A DNA stretch of 5,737 nt from Gammaproteobacteria bacterium (GTDB taxonomy: Bacteria; Pseudomonadota; Gammaproteobacteria; Chromatiales; Chromatiaceae): NCBI GenBank assembly GCA_015231665.1, contig JADGBD010000138.1, positions 1-5,737 of the forward strand, written 5' to 3'. This document shows, one piece after another, positions 1 to 5,737 of the stretch. The translations under genes were made by a program, and so were the position numbers. The notes below the pieces were generated by a model. That model did not search any database. It was not told where the DNA came from and saw only the letters and a program-made list of their open reading frames with translations. Positions within the stretch are counted from its first letter, which is position 1, and each line of letters starts with the position of its first letter.

Positions 1-37
1 CGTGCCAAAGCGCTTGACATCAGAGGCCTCATAGAAG

Positions 38-55
38 GTCGGGCTTAAGCCCGAC
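38..55. repeat. Extragenic palindrome, copy 1 (REP-like)
   Basis: GTCGGGCTTAAGCCCGAC is a perfect 18-bp palindrome. With flanks AG before and TG after, it is the reverse-complement partner of the element at 134-151, apart from the central bases. Elements of this type are common between genes in gammaproteobacteria. Confidence 0.75.
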
Positions 56-56
56 T

Positions 57-74
57 GTCGCCCATTAGGGCGAC
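57..74. repeat. Hairpin between the two extragenic palindromes
   Basis: GTCGCCC (57-63) and GGGCGAC (68-74) are perfect 7-bp arms around ATTA. It starts 2 nt after palindrome copy 1 and could be part of the same composite element. No T-run follows on either strand, so intrinsic termination is not supported. Confidence 0.6.
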
Positions 75-133
75 TAAGGCGCTGCGGCTTGGCTGCAGTA
101 GCTGTTGCATCTGGCCTCGCCCTGCCAACGGCT

Positions 134-151
134 GTCGGGCTGAAGCCCGAC
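134..151. repeat. Extragenic palindrome, copy 2 (REP-like, opposite orientation)
   Basis: GTCGGGCT (134-141) and AGCCCGAC (144-151) are perfect 8-bp arms around GA. The flank CCTACA (151-156) corresponds to the left flank of copy 1 read on the other strand, so the two copies face each other as in bacterial interspersed mosaic elements. Confidence 0.75.
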
Positions 152-216
152 CTACACTGCGCCGCGAGTCTATCTGCATCATACGATGGCTTAACTTTGT
201 GGGTAATCAGCTAACC

Positions 217-252
217 CTTTGCGCCCTTTGCGTTTCCTTGGCGTTCTTTGCG
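217..252. repeat. Short array of CTTTGCG-type units after the kinase gene
   Basis: CTTTGCG occurs at 217-223, 226-232 and 246-252, with the variant CTTGGCG at 237-243, separated by 2, 4 and 2 nt. Read on the minus strand it is CGCAAAG units starting 10 nt after the kinase stop codon. Similar low-complexity arrays are scattered between genes in many bacterial genomes; their role is not known to me. Confidence 0.6.
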
Positions 253-262
253 ATTCCCGCTT

Positions 263-3019
<2,757 letters not shown>

Positions 3020-3027
3020 TGTCGTTT

Positions 3028-3032
3028 TCCCT
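3028..3032 (-). promoter_or_regulatory. Ribosome binding site deciding the TTG start of the hybrid kinase
   Basis: On the minus strand AGGGA is followed by an 8-nt spacer and then TTG at 3019-3017. There is no ATG in this frame near the N-terminus; the first one in the protein is Met118, inside the first PAS unit. The site lies just after the TAG stop of the FixJ-type regulator (3039-3037), so the two genes may be translationally coupled. Confidence 0.7.
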
Positions 3033-3036
3033 GGAT

Positions 3037-3726
3037 CTAAAGCGCTTCGATCTGGATCAAGCGTACCAGTTCCGGCACGTTCTTGGCGCCGAGCTTGAGC
3101 AGCGCCCGGTGGCGGTGCAGTTTCACCGTGCGCAGGGCAATGTGCATTTCAGCGGCAATCTCGCGATTGAGCATGCCCTCGGCCACCCGTCTGGCAATCT
3201 GCCGCTCCCTGGCCGACATGCCCTCGATCCGCTCTCTGAGACCCTCACGGAACTGGCGCTCCTGCTGGCGCTGGGCACTCAGCTCCAGGGCTTGGCTCAC
3301 CCGCTGCAGCAGCACCTCGGCATCTATGGGTTTGAGGAGAAAATCCAGGGCACCGGCGCGAAAACCCTCCGCCACCTCATGCACACCGCTATTGCCACTC
3401 ATCAGAATCAGCGGCATTTCCTTAAGGTCCGCGAACCTCTCCTGCAGTTGCAAGCCGCTCATCGCCGGCAATTTGACATCACAGAGCAGGCAGCAGGGGC
3501 CAAGCGGGGCCAACTCTTCAGGGGGATGCAGCTGGAGAAAGGACTCGGCGCTGAGGTGGGCCTCGCAGGCATAGCCTTCCAGTTCCAGCAGGCGTTTCAG
3601 GGCGCTGAGGTATTCCTGGTGATCTTCAATCACCACCACCAGGCCTTTATGCGCAGGTAAATCTGCCGGCAGATCGGCCTGCGCTGGTGTGGGAGTTAGG
3701 TTGGGGTTGGGTTTTGCTTTGCTCAT
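3037..3726 (-). CDS. Two-component response regulator, FixJ/NarL type (receiver + LuxR HTH)
   Basis: DNA-binding response regulator of 229 residues. The receiver spans about residues 29-143, with acidic pair Glu34/Asp35, phosphoacceptor Asp83 in CDVKLPAMSG, Ser110 in the LMSGNSG switch motif and Lys132 in LLKPID. A LuxR-type helix-turn-helix covers about 168-225; its end, TVKLHRHRALLKLGAKNVPELVRL in pieces (199-222), is the FixJ/TodT pattern. A Pro/Ala-rich tail of about 27 residues precedes the receiver, longer than usual for the family. The start is ATG; the bases upstream (AACAAGC) give no clear Shine-Dalgarno, so translation may depend on the preceding HD-GYP gene, which ends 29 nt upstream. 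An alternative start inside the tail is not supported because the first REC strand follows immediately. It probably acts as the transcriptional output of the kinase 17 nt downstream; its target promoters are unknown, and the divergent acidic-protein gene is a candidate by position only. Confidence 0.95.
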   Translation of the reverse strand: MSKAKPNPNLTPTPAQADLPADLPAHKGLVVVIEDHQEYLSALKRLLELEGYACEAHLSAESFLQLHPPEELAPLGPCCLLCDVKLPAMSGLQLQERFADLKEMPLILMSGNSGVHEVAEGFRAGALDFLLKPIDAEVLLQRVSQALELSAQRQQERQFREGLRERIEGMSARERQIARRVAEGMLNREIAAEMHIALRTVKLHRHRALLKLGAKNVPELVRLIQIEAL

Positions 3727-3755
3727 GCTTGTTATTTTTGGCGGCAGGTTGGAAA

Positions 3756-4904
3756 TTATTGCATCGATAGGTTTTGCTCGATCTCGCGTTGCAGTCTATG
3801 GCCTGTGGCCTGAGGGTCGACCAGCTCTTCCGGATCATCCGCCAGCTCTTCCATCACCTCAAGGAAGCGGTCGAACTGATCCAGCAGATACTGCGCCAGT
3901 TCCGGGTCAAAATGGCTGCCGGCCTGCTCGTGAATGAAGCTCTTGACCCGTTCAATGGGCCAGGGCTCCTTGTAGGGCCGGCGGCTGGTCAGGGCATCAA
4001 ACACATCGGCAAGGGCGACGATACGCCCTTCCAGGGGAATCGAGCGGCCGCGCAGGCCGCGGGGATAGCCCTTGCCATCCCAACGCTCATGGTGACTGTG
4101 GGCGATGCGCGCGGCCATCTGCAGCAACTGTGAGCCATCAGCGTAAGCGCCGATCAGCTTCAAACCCTTTTCTGTATGGGTGTCCATCTCCTGCCGTTCC
4201 GCCTGATCCAGCGGGCCATCCTTGTGCAAAATCCGGTCCGGGATGCCGATCTTGCCCACATCGTGCAAGGGCGCGGCCTTCTCCACCATGTAGCAGAGGG
4301 TCTCCGGCAGGCCGGCGCCCTCGGCCAGCAGCCGGCTCAGGCGCCCCACCCGCAGCACGTGCTTGCCGGTCTCCATATCCCGCATCTCACCGGCCAGAGC
4401 AAGCAGATAAACCAGCTTTTCACTGGCCATGTTCAGCTCTTGGGTGCGCTTTTCCACCTCTTGTTCGAGCACCTGGGCATAGCTTACCTGGGCCTTGATG
4501 GAGCGCTGCACCCGCAGCAGATTGCGCACCCGTAAGGTCACCTCAAGGGGATCGAATGGCTTGTCGAGAAAATCATTGGCGCCGGATTGCAGCGCCTGGT
4601 TGCGCGTCTCCCGGCTGTTGAGGCCGGTGATCACCAGAATCGCGAAGCCCAGCTCGGTGCCAAAATCGGCGCGAATCTGCTGCATCACCTGAAAGCCGTC
4701 CAGATGGGGCATGGCGATGTCGAGAATCAGCAGATCGATATCACCCTTGAGACGGCGCAGATAGCTCAGCAGCAGGCGCGGGTCGGTAAAGCTCTCAATT
4801 GACTTGACGCCCTCAGACTCCACCAGCTTGCTCAGAATCGCCACATTGGTGGGTGAATCGTCGCAAATGGCCACGCGCGTTTGCGATAGTTCGAGAAAAT
4901 CCAT
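3756..4904 (-). CDS. Response regulator with HD-GYP domain, predicted cyclic-di-GMP phosphodiesterase (RpfG-like architecture)
   Basis: Receiver plus HD-GYP protein of 382 residues, predicted to hydrolyse cyclic-di-GMP in the cytoplasm under phosphorylation control. The receiver (about 9-127) has Asp15/Asp16, phosphoacceptor Asp62 in LDIAMPHLDG, Thr93 and Lys115. A helical linker (about 130-165) probably transmits the signal. The HD-GYP domain (about 166-350) keeps every hallmark I can check: ETGKH (178-182), HDVGKIGIPD with His214/Asp215, His243 in HTEKG, a histidine cluster at 269-272 followed by DGKGYP with GYP at 279-281, Asp300 and Asp303 in LADVFDALTSRRPYK, and HFDP at 331-334. The glutamate in ETGKH is typical of forms with three bound metals. 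An acidic tail of about 30 residues follows. The start is ATG with strong GGGGAG at 4917-4912 and a 7-nt spacer. It is the first gene of the operon, divergent from the acidic repeat protein. The family is secure; catalytic activity is inferred from residue conservation. Confidence 0.96.
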   Translation of the reverse strand: MDFLELSQTRVAICDDSPTNVAILSKLVESEGVKSIESFTDPRLLLSYLRRLKGDIDLLILDIAMPHLDGFQVMQQIRADFGTELGFAILVITGLNSRETRNQALQSGANDFLDKPFDPLEVTLRVRNLLRVQRSIKAQVSYAQVLEQEVEKRTQELNMASEKLVYLLALAGEMRDMETGKHVLRVGRLSRLLAEGAGLPETLCYMVEKAAPLHDVGKIGIPDRILHKDGPLDQAERQEMDTHTEKGLKLIGAYADGSQLLQMAARIAHSHHERWDGKGYPRGLRGRSIPLEGRIVALADVFDALTSRRPYKEPWPIERVKSFIHEQAGSHFDPELAQYLLDQFDRFLEVMEELADDPEELVDPQATGHRLQREIEQNLSMQ

Positions 4905-4911
4905 GAATCAA

Positions 4912-4917
4912 CTCCCC
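4912..4917 (-). promoter_or_regulatory. Ribosome binding site of the HD-GYP gene
   Basis: GGGGAG on the minus strand, 7 nt before ATG 4904. It is the clearest Shine-Dalgarno of the operon and fits this gene being first in the transcript. Confidence 0.7.
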
Positions 4918-4928
4918 ACAGCAAAGAT

Positions 4929-4955
4929 GCTAAGGCCGCTAGGTTAGCGGTTAGC
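4929..4955. promoter_or_regulatory. Imperfect inverted repeat in the divergent intergenic region
   Basis: Outer arms GCTAA (4929-4933) and TTAGC (4951-4955) and inner arms CCGCTA (4936-4941) and TAGCGG (4945-4950) pair fully, with GG (4934-4935) bulged on one side and a 3-nt loop. It lies 25-51 nt upstream of the HD-GYP start, so it could be an operator or a leader-RNA hairpin. No T-run follows on either strand, so it is not a standard intrinsic terminator. Confidence 0.5.
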
Positions 4956-5026
4956 TCAAGTAATGCAATCACCCCAAGGTGCATATCTGAAAAAAATCAG
5001 GGTATTTCGCAGTAATCTGGCGCGCC

Positions 5027-5032
5027 TATAAC
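5027..5032 (+). promoter_or_regulatory. Candidate -10 box for the acidic repeat protein gene
   Basis: TATAAC matches five of six bases of the housekeeping sigma-factor -10 consensus. The -35 region about 16 nt upstream (TTTCGC, 5005-5010) is poor, so the promoter may need an activator. Transcription from here would give a leader of roughly 65-70 nt containing the 12-bp palindrome at 5070-5081. This is a weak call based on one box. Confidence 0.3.
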
Positions 5033-5069
5033 CTTTGGCCAGTTAGCCTGCAGACAACGCGGGGACTAG

Positions 5070-5081
5070 GATGCATGCATC
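5070..5081. promoter_or_regulatory. Perfect 12-bp palindrome in the leader of the acidic-protein gene
   Basis: GATGCATGCATC is a perfect palindrome ending 25 nt before ATG 5107. Palindromes of this size suit binding by a dimeric regulator. It also contains an in-frame ATG (5071). Its function is inferred from symmetry and position only. Confidence 0.35.
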
Positions 5082-5092
5082 GAAAACTCCAC

Positions 5093-5098
5093 AGAGGA
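5093..5098 (+). promoter_or_regulatory. Ribosome binding site for the acidic repeat protein
   Basis: AGAGGA sits 8 nt upstream of ATG 5107. It favours this start over the in-frame ATG at 5071, whose upstream GGGGA is a poorer match and is spaced by only 5 nt. Confidence 0.7.
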
Positions 5099-5106
5099 TT
5101 GCCGCC

Positions 5107-5737
5107 ATGGCCGAGAACGAAACCAGCTCCACCCCGGATCAAGACAGCGAAGCCCAGCTTCTCGATGATCTCACCGTCCTCAGCCGCACCGACGAAAACG
5201 CCCAGGAAGAAGACGAGGCCGATCTTGGCAATCCGGAGCAAACCCAGGGCAGCGGTAACGAAAACATCCAAACCAGCCTGGCCGAAGAACAGGCGCTGAA
5301 CACCGCCGCCGCCAGCGTGGCCGGCGAATTCCGCGATGAGGAAACCATCATCGAACCCCAGTCCCTCGACAGCGACATCGAGCTGCCCAGCAACAGCGAC
5401 AGCCGCACCCCGGACTCGGACCCCAACGCCTCAGTGGACATCACCGAGCAAACCATCCAGGTCGAATTCGACCAAACCGAAGCCGCCGAGACAACCGCGC
5501 AACAAGCCCTGTTCGAAGAAAGCGTCAGACCCGAAGGCGGCGATGAAAGCGAAGAAGAAGTCGAAGAGGCGCCTGAGGATGAGTTGCCCCAACCAGAGCC
5601 GGCTGAAACCATACCTCTGGAAGAAACCACCACGCCAACCACCGTGACTTCGGCGACTACGCCAACCACCGTGACTTCGGCTACCACGCCAACCACCGTG
5701 ACTTCGGCGACTACGCCGACCACCGTGACCTCGGCCA
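5107..5737 (+). CDS. Acidic repeat-containing protein, N-terminal fragment (runs off right edge)
   Basis: Partial gene: 210 codons from ATG 5107 with no stop before the window edge. I do not recognise the family. The product starts MAENETSSTP and shows no signal peptide or membrane segment. From 1 to about 174 it is acidic and looks disordered: 35 Glu, 17 Asp, only 4 Arg, and no Lys, Cys, His, Trp or Tyr in the whole fragment; residues 139-158 are especially Glu-rich. From 175 it enters four perfect copies of the nonapeptide TTPTTVTSA, continuing past the edge. The Thr/Ser/Pro repeat resembles linkers of large surface or secreted proteins, and lack of a Sec signal would fit type I secretion with a C-terminal signal, but that part is unseen. 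AGAGGA (5093-5098) lies 8 nt before the chosen ATG; an in-frame ATG at 5071 with GGGGA (5061-5065) is an alternative that would add 12 residues. Wobble positions are GC-rich like the neighbours, supporting real coding. Confidence 0.85.
   Translation, partial: MAENETSSTPDQDSEAQLLDDLTVLSRTDENAQEEDEADLGNPEQTQGSGNENIQTSLAEEQALNTAAASVAGEFRDEETIIEPQSLDSDIELPSNSDSRTPDSDPNASVDITEQTIQVEFDQTEAAETTAQQALFEESVRPEGGDESEEEVEEAPEDELPQPEPAETIPLEETTTPTTVTSATTPTTVTSATTPTTVTSATTPTTVTSA
5629..5737 (+). repeat. 27-bp in-frame tandem repeat encoding TTPTTVTSA
   Basis: Four complete 27-bp units lie at 5629-5655, 5656-5682, 5683-5709 and 5710-5736, and the array continues beyond the window. Units 1 and 3 are identical in DNA. 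Unit 2 differs from unit 1 at two bases and unit 4 at four bases, all at third codon positions and all silent, so the peptide is identical in every copy. Confidence 0.97.

Larger units (their letters stand above)
1..262. other. Intergenic region with no supported gene
   Basis: Apart from the palindromes, hairpin and CTTTGCG array, nothing here looks coding. Short open frames touch the left edge on both strands, but none has a start codon with a Shine-Dalgarno or a recognisable peptide. Most of the region is accounted for by repeat elements located behind the kinase gene. Confidence 0.6.

Noticed and set aside
1..48. Possible gene ends or starts at the left edge: a plus frame ending RAKALDIRGLIEGRA at 46-48, another ending at 32-34, and a minus ATG at 32
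   Set aside because: Fragments are too short to recognise, two plus frames compete, and the minus ATG has no Shine-Dalgarno.
4987..5000. Small inverted repeat CTGA/TCAG around an A-run
   Set aside because: Four-base arms with a six-base loop are expected by chance, and placement before the genes argues against a terminator.
5036..5051. A sigma-54-like TGGC...TGC arrangement upstream of the acidic gene
   Set aside because: The GG and GC doublets are 11 nt apart instead of the required 10, and neither regulator has the AAA+ domain of a sigma-54 activator.
5139..5723. A 194-codon minus-strand open frame with VGVVAEVTV repeats
   Set aside because: It is the antisense reading of the 27-bp repeat and the acidic gene. 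The plus frame has a good Shine-Dalgarno, and all repeat differences fall at silent third positions in that frame, so the plus strand is the coding one.

Overview
The window looks like a bacterial chromosome segment of moderately high GC content, most likely from an environmental gammaproteobacterium. That assignment rests on the style of the signalling proteins and on extragenic palindromes of the type GTCGGGCTT..AAGCCCGAC; no taxonomic marker gene is present. The layout is a three-gene signalling operon on the minus strand, a 202-bp divergent intergenic region, and the 5' end of a plus-strand gene for an unusual acidic, repeat-bearing protein that runs off the right edge.

Positions 1-262 hold no gene I can support. 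They contain two copies of an extragenic palindrome in opposite orientation (38-55 and 134-151), a separate perfect hairpin between them (57-74), and a short array of CTTTGCG-type units (217-252) directly behind the stop codon of the kinase gene.

Positions 263-4904 (minus strand) are read in the order HD-GYP response regulator (4904-3756), FixJ-type LuxR response regulator (3726-3037), then hybrid sensor histidine kinase with four PAS domains (3019-263). The gaps are 29 and 17 nt, so co-transcription is likely. The kinase starts at TTG with a good Shine-Dalgarno (SD) sequence. All phosphotransfer residues I looked for are present: the kinase H-box His554, three receiver aspartates, and the HD and GYP motifs of a cyclic-di-GMP phosphodiesterase. 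The simplest reading is one soluble PAS sensor feeding both a transcriptional output (FixJ-type) and a second-messenger output (c-di-GMP breakdown). No HPt domain is encoded in the window.

Positions 4905-5106 contain an imperfect hairpin (4929-4955), a candidate -10 box (5027-5032), a 12-bp palindrome (5070-5081) and an SD sequence for the plus-strand gene. From 5107 to the end is the N-terminal 210 residues of a protein with 52 acidic and 4 basic residues and no Lys, Cys, His, Trp or Tyr. It ends inside an expanding array of a 9-residue repeat, TTPTTVTSA, encoded by 27-bp tandem units. The family cannot be named from this fragment. A large secreted or surface protein controlled by the adjacent c-di-GMP module is a reasonable hypothesis, not something the sequence demonstrates.
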